DNA of 22,945 bases from CAZEYI01 sp964422855 (GTDB lineage Bacteria > Patescibacteriota > Gracilibacteria > Absconditabacterales > Absconditicoccaceae), in NCBI GenBank assembly GCA_964422855.1, contig CAYRCS010000015.1:1-22945 (forward strand), written 5' to 3'. Position numbers and translations under genes: made by a program. This document shows positions 1 to 6,672 of this stretch, piece by piece. How positions within the stretch are numbered: the stretch's first letter is position 1; each line of letters opens with the position of its first letter. Below the pieces are notes generated by a model. The model ran no database searches. It was given only the letters and a program-made list of their open reading frames with translations, and was not told the DNA's origin.

Positions 1-55
1 GAACCGATGACCCACCGCTTACAAGGCGGTAGCTCTACCACTGAGCTAAGTTGGC
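1..55 (-). tRNA. tRNA-Thr (anticodon TGT), partial
   Basis: The reverse complement folds as a tRNA: acceptor 5' strand GCCAACT, D-arm GCTC/GAGC and an anticodon stem ACCGC/GCGGT enclosing loop CTTGTAA, so the anticodon is UGU (Thr). The T-arm is cut by the left edge of the window. It is the distal member visible of a tRNA operon read right to left. Confidence 0.9.
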
Positions 56-60
56 TCGTC

Positions 61-87
61 GCTCATTGAGACACCCGTCTCAAGAGC
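61..87 (-). other. Hairpin between rpsT and tRNA-Thr
   Basis: A strong stem, TTGAGAC/GTCTCAA around a 4-nt loop, extends through GCTC/GAGC with one bulged base. It lies between the rpsT stop codon and the tRNA-Thr 5' end. No T-run follows on the minus strand, so it looks more like a processing or mRNA 3'-protecting structure than a classic terminator. Confidence 0.5.
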
Positions 88-96
88 TAGATTTAT

Positions 97-351
97 CTAT
101 TTTGCTGCCAATTTTGCTATCTTTGACTTTCTTCTCGCTGCTGTATTTGGTTTGAGGGCACCGATTTTCAAAGCTTTGTCGATATGCTTGTATGTATCAC
201 TAACAAGTTGTGCTGGTACTTTTTCACCTTTTTCTTTCATCTTTGTAAGATTTTTGATAGAGTTTTTCATTCTATCTTCGATAATAGTGTTTCTTACTCT
301 CAGCTTTTGTGATCTTGCAGCTGCTTTTCTTGGTGATTTTTTGATTGGCAT
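97..351 (-). CDS. rpsT: 30S ribosomal protein S20
   Basis: An 84-aa, lysine-rich, helical protein starting MPIKKSPRKAAARSQ, which is typical of S20, a primary 16S rRNA-binding protein of the small subunit. The length matches the family (about 85-90 aa). The frame stays open upstream into the tRNA-Asn gene, so the start is placed at the ATG ending at 351, where the S20 homology begins; an AGGTG Shine-Dalgarno-like stretch lies 5 nt ahead of it. Both glycines use GGN and no TGA occurs. The gene sits between tRNA-Asn and tRNA-Thr on the same strand and is probably co-transcribed with them. S20 is known to be regulated at translation in other bacteria, and here a palindrome covers the Shine-Dalgarno (see 356-367). 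Confidence 0.93.
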   Translation of the reverse strand: MPIKKSPRKAAARSQKLRVRNTIIEDRMKNSIKNLTKMKEKGEKVPAQLVSDTYKHIDKALKIGALKPNTAARRKSKIAKLAAK

Positions 352-355
352 CTGG

Positions 356-367
356 ACACCTAGGTGT
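356..367. promoter_or_regulatory. rpsT: Palindrome overlapping rpsT Shine-Dalgarno
   Basis: The perfect 12-bp palindrome ACACCTAGGTGT lies 4 nt upstream of the rpsT ATG on the minus strand and contains the AGGTG ribosome-binding sequence. It may act as a translational switch or a protein-binding site. The sequence is certain; the role is inferred. Confidence 0.4.
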
Positions 368-386
368 AGATAAAATATGCTTATAA

Positions 387-461
<75 letters not shown>

Positions 462-531
462 CTTGCGATTTTTTAGCACAGTGGCGCGACTATATGAATT
501 TGTCAATAATTTGCAAGCTTTTGTAATAATT

Positions 532-613
532 TACCGAAAGGGGGACTCGAACCCCCACGCCTTACGGCACTGCGTTCTAAGCGCAGCATGTCTACCAATT
601 CCATCATCTCGGC
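532..613 (-). tRNA. tRNA-Leu (anticodon TAG)
   Basis: A class II tRNA with a long variable arm. The acceptor GCCGAGA pairs with TTTCGGT through several G-U pairs, including 1-72, and the discriminator is A. Anticodon stem CTGCG/CGCAG encloses CTTAGAA, giving UAG (Leu, reads CUN). CCA is not encoded, so it must be added after transcription. Confidence 0.94.
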
Positions 614-647
614 AGATGTGTGGATATGTCTTGTATGCATTATTACA

Positions 648-718
648 TTGGGGAACTAGGACTCGAACCTAGACAAACGGAGTCAGAGTCCGTTGTCCTA
701 CCATTAGACGATTCCCCA
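648..718 (-). tRNA. tRNA-Gln (anticodon CTG)
   Basis: The acceptor TGGGGAA pairs with TTCCCCA, with discriminator A and no encoded CCA. Anticodon stem ACGGA/TCCGT encloses CTCTGAC, so the anticodon is CUG (Gln). It is nearly identical to the tRNA at 867-937, differing in anticodon base 34 and one T-loop base, which indicates a local duplication. Confidence 0.94.
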
Positions 719-757
719 CTGGTATCTATCATAATGTTATCGAAGAACCTTATTTTT

Positions 758-832
758 TGGTTGCGGGGGATGGAATTGAACCACCTACCTTCGGGTTATG
801 AGCCCGACGAGATACCGTTTCTCTACCCCGCA
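758..832 (-). tRNA. Initiator tRNA-fMet (anticodon CAT)
   Basis: Anticodon stem TCGGG/CCCGA encloses CTCATAA (CAU). The three consecutive G:C pairs next to the loop are the hallmark of bacterial initiator tRNA. The acceptor TGCGGGG pairs with CCCCGCA, so positions 1-72 form a weak U-A pair instead of the C-A mismatch of E. coli. CCA is encoded. Confidence 0.93.
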
Positions 833-866
833 CTATACCAATTGTTCACTCCAAACGAATATATGG

Positions 867-937
867 TTGGGGAACTAGGATTCGAACCTAGACAAACGGA
901 GTCAAAGTCCGTTGTCCTACCATTAGACGATTCCCCA
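867..937 (-). tRNA. tRNA-Gln (anticodon TTG)
   Basis: The acceptor TGGGGAA pairs with TTCCCCA. Anticodon stem ACGGA/TCCGT encloses CTTTGAC, giving UUG (Gln). It is a close paralogue of the tRNA-Gln(CTG) two genes downstream. It is the first gene of the minus-strand tRNA operon, about 60 nt from a candidate promoter. CCA is not encoded. Confidence 0.94.
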
Positions 938-994
938 CCGAAGCCTTTTTCGTTGGCAAACAAAATCTCCTGAGTCCAGGAGCATATGTGTCTG

Positions 995-1022
995 TATATA
1001 CATATTAGCAAGGATAATGCAA
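995..1022 (-). promoter_or_regulatory. Candidate promoter of tRNA/rpsT operon
   Basis: On the minus strand, TTGCAT is followed after 16 nt by TATATA, about 60 nt ahead of the first tRNA. A small hairpin (CTCCTG/CAGGAG, 967-982) lies in the presumed leader. Confidence 0.4.
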
Positions 1023-1067
1023 GCTCTTTTCCTAGGAATTTGAGCTGGTATCTGGACAAATACTACC

Positions 1068-1095
1068 TTGCAAATTCGAGAGATTTTTGTATAAG
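1068..1095 (+). promoter_or_regulatory. Candidate ndk promoter
   Basis: TTGCAA is followed after a 16-nt spacer by TATAAG, about 33 nt upstream of the ndk ATG. It is divergent from the tRNA operon promoter. Confidence 0.5.
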
Positions 1096-1127
1096 AAAAG
1101 CCAATACTTTTATCCTCCTGTGAACAT

Positions 1128-1706
1128 ATGCCGGATATTATTAGACAGTACAAGGAACAACAGACATTTGTGATGGTGAAGCCTGATGGCGTACAAAGAG
1201 GATTATTGGGAGAGATTATCAAACGTTTTGAAGAAAGACAATTGCGTGTAGCAGCATTGAAGATGGTGAGACCTACCGAACAAGATATCCGCAATCATTA
1301 TCCTATGGAAGACAAAGACTGGGTTACTCGTCTTGGTAAAAAAAGTTTGTGAACTTTTGCAGATGCGAAGTTGGATCCTGTGAAGTATTTGGGTACTGAT
1401 GACGAATATACTATAGGTACAGAAGTTGTACAATGGCTCATGGAATATATCGCTGGACATCGTGTCGTAGCTATGGTTATAGAATGACCAAATGCTGTCG
1501 ATATGTGTAGAAAGATCGTAGGTAATACCATCCCACACAAGGCAGATATATGATCTATCAGAGGAGATTTTTCTGTGGATACGCCACTCATCGCAAACAT
1601 CGAAAAAAGATCTATCCATAACCTCATCCATGCTAGCGAAACACCTGAGGAAGCAGCCAATGAGATAGCTCTTTGGTTTGGTACAGATGAAGTAGCTACG
1701 AAATAA
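1128..1706 (+). CDS. ndk: Nucleoside diphosphate kinase (long form)
   Basis: With TGA read as Gly this is 192 aa. It transfers the gamma-phosphate between NTPs and NDPs through a phospho-histidine. The N-terminus TFVMVKPDGVQRGLLGEI (13-30) is typical NDK. The catalytic His is H168 in NLIHAS, and IEGPNAV (118-124) and GSIRGDF (142-148) are family motifs; the glycines of IEG and IGS are both TGA codons, as is G75. Classical NDKs have about 140-150 aa. This one carries an insertion of about 40-50 residues (roughly 64-115), which I recall from NDKs of other candidate-phyla bacteria. No strong Shine-Dalgarno is visible. The next gene, rpmE, has its own candidate promoter. Confidence 0.93.
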
Positions 1707-1717
1707 TCGCATATCTC

Positions 1718-1745
1718 TTGCTTTTGGCAAGCGAAATAGTATAGT
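1718..1745 (+). promoter_or_regulatory. Candidate rpmE promoter
   Basis: TTGCTT, a 16-nt spacer and TATAGT lie in the ndk-rpmE gap, with the ATG 35 nt downstream. A short CTTGC/GCAAG hairpin overlaps it but has no T-run, so I do not call a terminator there. Confidence 0.4.
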
Positions 1746-1780
1746 TTGCGTTACGTTATTTTACTTATCAGTGGTTCGCA

Positions 1781-2017
1781 ATGGCAGCAGAAAAGAAAGC
1801 AAAGAAATCAGTACCATACTATCAAAAAGTAGAAGTAACTGATATCGATGGAAACTCGTTTCTCATCAATAGTACTATAGAAGGTCCACTTAGAGTGGAA
1901 ACATCTTTCATGTCTCACCCAGCCTACAACCCAGATAGAGTTGTCGAAAGAAAGGCAAAAGGTAGAATGGAAAAATTCTTGGAGAAGCAAAAAAGAATGG
2001 ACGCACTCCAAAAGTAG
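1781..2017 (+). CDS. rpmE: 50S ribosomal protein L31
   Basis: A 78-aa basic protein. Residues 15-70 follow the L31 pattern: a beta strand plus DGNSF, then STIEGPLRVETSFMSHPAYN where the family usually has a Zn-binding segment and HPFY, then a basic helix with the GRMEKF motif corresponding to the family's GRVDKF. The CxxC zinc ligands are absent, so this is a zinc-independent form. A lysine-rich N-terminal tail of about 10 residues precedes the core. No TGA codon occurs, with only three glycines. It is followed after 21 nt by a membrane protein that is probably co-transcribed. Confidence 0.8.
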   Translation: MAAEKKAKKSVPYYQKVEVTDIDGNSFLINSTIEGPLRVETSFMSHPAYNPDRVVERKAKGRMEKFLEKQKRMDALQK

Positions 2018-2038
2018 TCTTCATCATATCTGATTGAT

Positions 2039-2689
2039 ATGCTCAGAAAACAACTTATCGGAAAGTACATCAATACTGACGACATCATGCATGTCGTCTG
2101 ACATGACAGCAGTATGTTTTATGTCCAAGCGATTAAAACTATACTGCTGCTTTTTTTGTTATTCATAAGTTATGCAATCGTCGATCAGTATGTGACGTAT
2201 CCGTATCTGGAGTGGATATTTGGCGTACTAGGTATCATAGTGTTTGTAAAATATATACTCGATTTTCTCAATATATACTTGGATACTATCGTGATGTCTC
2301 ACAATGGGATCACTTTCCTGACTTGGGATAGTTTGTTTGATTATAAAACAGACTTCTTCTGATGGGAGGCTATAGAAACAGTAAGCCATCAGCAAGATAG
2401 CTTCTGGGATAAATTTTGGGGGAGGGGTAACCTTCTAGTCCAATTGGGCGAAAGTATCTCATTCCCATTTGAAAACGCGGCCAATCCCAAGAGACAGGTG
2501 ACGCTTATGCTGCAGCAAAGAGAGCTGTTCTTGCATCAACAAAACGAAGACTTCAGTGAGGACATACTACCCAGCGGTGGGAACAAAGAACACATGCAGA
2601 TAGTGATGGAAGCACTTGGAGAGATCGTCCATGAATATGCGCAGAAGAAAAGAGTAAGAGAAGAAGATGAAGAGGAAGAAGAATATTAA
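2039..2689 (+). CDS. Two-TM membrane protein with PH-like domain
   Basis: A 216-aa protein of unknown function, visible only when two TGA codons are read as Gly (residues 21 and 108). Two hydrophobic segments (about 30-48 and 57-75) form a hairpin. They are followed by a beta-rich region (about 80-160: DTIVMSHNGITFLTW, FGWEAIETVSH, LLVQLGESISFPF) that resembles the bacterial PH domain of YdbT/YdbS-type membrane proteins. The C-terminus is strongly charged and ends in an acidic Glu/Asp run. This suggests membrane insertion with a cytoplasmic PH-like domain. A Rho-independent terminator follows directly, closing the rpmE transcription unit. The fold assignment is inferred from pattern only. Confidence 0.75.
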
Positions 2690-2693
2690 AGAG

Positions 2694-2719
2694 ACGTGCT
2701 TGTAAGAGTACGTTTTTTT
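2694..2719 (+). terminator. Rho-independent terminator
   Basis: Stem ACGTGCTT/GAGTACGT (with G-U pairs) closed by a GTAA tetraloop and followed by seven Ts. It starts five nt after the stop codon of the PH-like protein. Confidence 0.75.
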
Positions 2720-2756
2720 GTTATGGTATTTGTGAATTATTTTAACTCTACGATGA

Positions 2757-4049
2757 ATGATGTATATTTGTAATGTCTGCTGATACGGCAGTCCAACGAA
2801 GTTAGGAAAATGCCCACAATGCGATAGCTTTGGAAGTTTTGTCGAATGATGAAGTGGTAAAGAAAGTAAATCCAAACATAGTGTCAAACAAGGAAGTGTC
2901 CTCACCGCTGACAACAATAAAATTAGTTCACGTTTTTGGACAGTATCCAGTAAAGAATTGCAAAGAGTGTTGCAGCAAGGCATCAAACAATGATGAATTT
3001 ATCTGCTCTGAGGAGAACCAGGGATTGGGAAGTCTACTATCATACTTCAAATCCTCCAAGACCTCTTGGCCAATAATGATATGAGCATCCAATACTTCTC
3101 TGGAGAAGAGCAGACTAATCAAATTGTGAGTAGATGGGAGAGAATTGATCCTGATAAAAAAGTAGGGATAGAAAAGATGGAATTGTATCATGCGACCCAT
3201 ATCGAAGATATTCTTACCACAGCGGAGTCGACCAATCCTGACTGCATCATTATCGATAGTATCCAGACCGTCTACAGCGAACATACCGACTCCTCCGCCT
3301 GATCTCCAAATCAAGTAAAATACTGCGCAGAGAAACTTTCGGAGTTTGGAAAGAAACATAATTGTACCATAATAATAATATGACACGTAACCAAATGAGG
3401 TGAAATCGCGGGGCCAAAATATCTGGAACACATCGTGGATGTGGTCTTGTATCTGGAAGGTGACAGATTTGGACAGCTCAGATTTCTCCGCTCACAAAAA
3501 AATAGATTTGGACATACTGATGACAGTGGGATATTTGAGATGACACTGTTCTGACTCCAGCCAGTATATGACATCAAGGAGAGAATACTCCAGGCCTCAA
3601 GCACCATGCCAGGCAGTGTCTTGACTATATGACTCGACAATGGGAGACCGGTTTTGGCAAATATCGAAGTCTTACTCAACAAGACAAAATATAAATTTCC
3701 GCAGAGAAGTTGTATCGGAGTAGACAGCAAAAGAGTGGATCTGGTGATCGCGATATTGGAAAGGTATCTCAAAATTAATTTAGGTTTTTTTGATATCTTT
3801 GTCAATGTCCCCGGTGAGTTTGATTTCCGTGATAGCGGACTAGACTTAGCGATCGCAGTATGATTGCATAGTCAGTATACCAATACTAATGTGCCACAAA
3901 ATAGTATATTCCTCTGAGAATTAGCTCTCTCAGGGAAGGTGGTAAAATCAAAACTCCATGACAAAAGAGCCAAGGAATTACCGGAATGATTTACGCTCTA
4001 TGATGGCAATAATATCAAGCATATCATTGAACTCAAGAACATCCTCTAG
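2757..4049 (+). CDS. radA: DNA repair/recombination protein RadA
   Basis: 430 aa with 14 TGA-encoded glycines. RadA (Sms) is a RecA/DnaB-like ATPase that drives branch migration during recombination. Domains: an N-terminal zinc finger C5-x2-C8 G Y ... C19-x2-C22 (ICNVCGY, KCPQC); RecA-like core with Walker A GGEPGIGKST (85-94) and Walker B CIIIDS; the RadA-specific KNRFG motif; and a C-terminal Lon-like domain (FVNVPGEFDFRDSGLDLAIAV). Two adjacent ATGs (2757 and 2760) open the frame; the first is used. Under the standard code the gene is shredded into several short ORFs. Length is close to the usual 450 aa. It follows a terminator, so it has its own transcript. Confidence 0.95.
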
Positions 4050-4188
4050 TCTCAAAAGTTGGCGTATATATAAATTTCTCTTGTAAGTCGATAGCGTTTT
4101 CGTATCATACGCATCTCGCAAATTTCGCATCCGTCGCGGATTTTGGGGGATTTTTCACAAACAAAAAACACAAACAATTTTTAAAATT
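4050..4188 (+). promoter_or_regulatory. radA-sulP intergenic: weak promoter and hairpin
   Basis: This 139-nt spacer holds a possible promoter (TTGTAA at 4081, 16 nt, TATCAT at 4103) and a small GC-rich hairpin ATCCG-TCG-CGGAT followed by TTTT (4129-4145). The hairpin could be a weak radA terminator or a leader structure of the transporter gene. No Shine-Dalgarno precedes the transporter ATG. Confidence 0.3.
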
Positions 4189-5703
4189 ATGAAAAAAGAA
4201 ACACTACAAAACCAATCGTCTTGGGCTACTGACACAAAATCAGCCTTACAGGTGATGCTTATCGCATTACCTCTTAGTATCGGTATTAGCATAGCTGCCG
4301 GAGCTCCGCCTCTAGCTGGATTACTTACTGCCAGCATAGGCGCCATCTTAGCATCCGTTGCTATATACATCATTGGCGGCTCTGGCCTTACTATCAAAGG
4401 GCCAGCAGCAGGTCTGATAGTAGTAATAGCAGCAGTTATATTGCATATGGGATATGAAAATTCCCTAGGTGTATTTGTAGTAGCTGGTATAGTACAGGTG
4501 GTGCTTGGCATAACTGGCTTGGGCAAAAGAGTACTATCTCTTATATCGCCCGCTGCCATACACGGCATGTTAGCAGCTATAGGTATTATCATCATCTCCA
4601 AACAATTGTATGTTTGGTTTGGCGTTGCTACTACCGACAGCGAACCACTAGCTCTCATAACTCATCTCTGGTATCATATAGATGCTATCAAAGAGGAAAC
4701 TTTTATGGTAGGATTTGTAGGTATAGCTATCATGTATATGCTCTATATCATGAAGAGAGAAGGTAATGAGATGGCAGGTAAAATGCCAGCAGCACTTGTT
4801 GCTATACTTGTATGTACCGCATTAGGGCTATTGATAGGGAAACAACATCACATCATTATCCCTCATACACTGAGCTTTACAATGCCTCATTTTGATGGTA
4901 TAGGAACTCTGGTGTTTTGGGAATATGTGATAATGATAGCCCTCATTGGCAGTCTGGAGTCATTGCTTACAGTAAAAGCAATTGATCCAAAAGCAAACCT
5001 GAACAATGACCTCACAGCAGTAGGTATCGCCAACACGCTTGTAGCATGTATTGGGGGATTGCCTATGATTAGCGAGGTTGCTCGCAGCAGTGCCAACAAA
5101 TCTTTTGGGGCACAAAGCACGCGAAGTAATTTGTTGCATGGCATTGGTGTTGCGGTATTGATAGGACTGACATTTGTTGTACCAATACTCGACTATGTGC
5201 CCATGGCCTCACTGGCTGCGGTGCTAATTTTTACTGGCTATCGACTAGCAAGTCGATCTGAATTTGTGCACATGTGGCACAAAGGCAGAGACCAATTTAT
5301 CGTCTTTGTGGCAACTATCATCATCACCTTACTCAGTGATTTGTTGATAGGCGTAGTAGCTGGCACCTTGTTACACCTTGCGGGAAATATCCGTTATGGC
5401 GTCAAACCCAAACGATTGTTTAAACACGGTGTGGAACTAACTGAAGATCATGGTATCTATAAGTTATGGGTGCCTGATGCTGTGTCGATATTTCATGAGA
5501 CCAGCATTATCAAAGCTATATCATCTACCCCAGATGATTGCGAAATGGATATCGATTTTTCGAAGTGCAATATTGTCGATGGCGGTGTACTAGAGGCAAT
5601 ACAAAGCACTACAGCTAACCGAATTATTCGCATTAAGTATCCAGAAAATGCCAAAGCTTTGGCTGGAGAATTCTCCACCAGGTTTCGGCCCAGTGCCAAT
5701 TAA
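4189..5703 (+). CDS. SulP family anion transporter
   Basis: A 504-aa multi-pass membrane protein. About 12 hydrophobic segments span residues 18-405. The SulP signature region AGAPPLAGLLTASIGAILAS (37-56), GGSGLTIKGPAAG (66-78) and the GGLPMISEVARSSAN segment (about 289-303) are clear. A short C-terminal cytosolic domain (about 415-500, with IDFSKCNIVDGGVLEAI) resembles a compact STAS domain. The family carries sulfate, bicarbonate or other anions by H+ or Na+ coupling; the substrate cannot be read from the sequence. Unusually, none of the 45 glycines I count is TGA, whereas neighbouring long genes use TGA freely. This suggests recent acquisition from a standard-code donor, or strong selection. 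It ends at its own terminator. Confidence 0.9.
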   Translation: MKKETLQNQSSWATDTKSALQVMLIALPLSIGISIAAGAPPLAGLLTASIGAILASVAIYIIGGSGLTIKGPAAGLIVVIAAVILHMGYENSLGVFVVAGIVQVVLGITGLGKRVLSLISPAAIHGMLAAIGIIIISKQLYVWFGVATTDSEPLALITHLWYHIDAIKEETFMVGFVGIAIMYMLYIMKREGNEMAGKMPAALVAILVCTALGLLIGKQHHIIIPHTLSFTMPHFDGIGTLVFWEYVIMIALIGSLESLLTVKAIDPKANLNNDLTAVGIANTLVACIGGLPMISEVARSSANKSFGAQSTRSNLLHGIGVAVLIGLTFVVPILDYVPMASLAAVLIFTGYRLASRSEFVHMWHKGRDQFIVFVATIIITLLSDLLIGVVAGTLLHLAGNIRYGVKPKRLFKHGVELTEDHGIYKLWVPDAVSIFHETSIIKAISSTPDDCEMDIDFSKCNIVDGGVLEAIQSTTANRIIRIKYPENAKALAGEFSTRFRPSAN

Positions 5704-5705
5704 TC

Positions 5706-5802
5706 TATTGTAGTGTATTGCTTGAGACGGACAAGCGATGTACTATACAATAGAAAATGTATTTAGAAAATATCGTCAGGGTTCCCTGATGATATTTTTT
5801 TT
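5706..5802 (+). terminator. Terminator of sulP, overlapping convergent gene
   Basis: An imperfect long hairpin (5706-5752, TATTGTAG... with ...CTATACAATA) is followed by a clear intrinsic terminator. Its stem ATATCGTCAGGG/CCCTGATGATAT (5770-5795) has one G-U pair and is followed by a run of Ts to 5802. The second hairpin lies inside the last codons of the convergent DUF721 gene. Confidence 0.8.
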
Positions 5803-6080
5803 GTTACAAAAATAATATCGCGGATGGTTTGGTTGTATCACATATCTGCCAAGTGTTTGTTGATCTGAGTAAGCAATTCTCTTTTGCGGGCAAAGACGAC
5901 GATTTTGGTTTGTTGATCATCAGTGGATACAAACAGTTTATGATGACGGATATATCATCCTATAGGATCGATATGAGGAAATTGTGTATGCAAAAAACGG
6001 AGGACCAAAACTCCTACAGCCTGCTTGCCCAAGAACCTATCGGCCAAGCGTTTCTTGAGATGATTGTTGAGTGTTTGCAT
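5763..6080 (-). CDS. DUF721/DciA-like protein
   Basis: 105 aa on the minus strand, open only with two TGA glycines. It starts MQTLNNHLKKRLADRFLGKQ and has the two-part layout of DUF721/DciA proteins: an N-terminal helical part (1-30), then a strand pair HHKLFVSTD and TKIVVFARKRELLTQINKHL, then a closing strand IRDIIFV. DUF721 (DciA) proteins in many bacteria help load the replicative helicase. Its last codons overlap the intrinsic terminator of sulP. The start is divergent from the pilin-like gene, 60 nt away. The assignment is by pattern and could be wrong; the open frame and codon style support a real gene. Confidence 0.6.
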
Positions 6081-6090
6081 AGCAGTTTGC

Positions 6091-6118
6091 AATATAATAA
6101 CAAAACAATATTGTCCAA
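6091..6118 (-). promoter_or_regulatory. Candidate promoter of DUF721 gene
   Basis: On the minus strand, TTGGAC, 16 nt and TATATT. The predicted transcript would begin only about 5 nt ahead of the ATG, so it would be nearly leaderless. Confidence 0.35.
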
Positions 6119-6140
6119 TTACTTTAGTATTACAAGGACA

Positions 6141-6671
6141 ATGCGTAAACTACTCTATATGGTGTGTATCTCATTTTTATTTGTTTGAACCTCTATTGGA
6201 CAAACACTTTGATGACCTAACAACAACTGATGATGTCCTGCTGGAACGACAGCCCAGCCTCCAGCTCCTGGAACTCAATGACCTACGAATTGCGTGCCAA
6301 ACAATTCACAAGGCACTGCACCTAGCAATGAAGTAGGGATTGATTGTACTCCAGATCAACTCAGAAATGGACAGTGTACCTTCTCTATCTATAGAACACT
6401 TGGCATCAAACAAGATACCAACCAAGATCCTACGTCGGTTGGTCTGTTTGTGCAAGATATTATACTCTCGCTTACATTCTTTATCGGTACAGTGTTGACT
6501 ATATCGCTGATCTATGCAGGTATACTGTTTATACGATCAGGTGTGACGGGCGATGAGGAAAAACAATCAACGGCAAAGAAGTGAATAATGTATGCATTTA
6601 TAGGTTTGTTGTTAGTTATGTGATCATATAGTATCATCAGGTTTGTACAGTTTATCGTGCGTGGAGGGTAA
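6141..6671 (+). CDS. Secreted/membrane pilin-like protein (T4SS VirB2-like layout)
   Basis: 176 aa with seven or more TGA glycines. The N-terminal signal peptide MRKLLYMVCISFLFVG is followed by a low-complexity Gly/Pro/Asn linker (GGPNNNGG, PAG, PPAPG; about 24-60) containing several cysteines (C32, C50, C69, C79). Then comes a hydrophobic segment (about 100-132, LSLTFFIGTVLTISLIYAGI), a short charged loop with the GDEE motif, and a second TM (about 147-170). Two-TM proteins of this type with YAG...RSG and DEEK loops are common in candidate-phyla bacteria and are often labelled pilin-like or VirB2-like. The ATG at 6141 was chosen because the signal peptide starts there; AGGA lies a few nt upstream. 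It ends 1 nt from the convergent ABC gene. Confidence 0.75.
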
Positions 6672-6672
6672 G

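Noticed and set aside
1350..1352. TGA as a true stop, as Trp (code 4) or as selenocysteine
   Set aside because: The positions are conserved glycines in several unrelated families, TGG is used for Trp in the same genes, and TGA is far too frequent for selenocysteine.
1203..1730. Long minus-strand open frame of 175 codons opposite ndk
   Set aside because: It is the antisense shadow of ndk, has no motif, and the plus frame is a clear NDK with catalytic His.
1717..1731. CTTGC/GCAAG hairpin after ndk as a terminator
   Set aside because: The stem is only 5 bp and there is no T-run; the same bases form the candidate -35 region of rpmE.
2567..3431. Minus-strand open frames opposite the PH-like and radA genes
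   Set aside because: They have no motifs and oppose genes with clear motifs or frames in code 25.
5829..6140. Plus-strand open frame in phase with the pilin-like gene
   Set aside because: The signal peptide starts at 6141, and the opposite strand gives a more protein-like DUF721 gene; the plus segment looks like its shadow.
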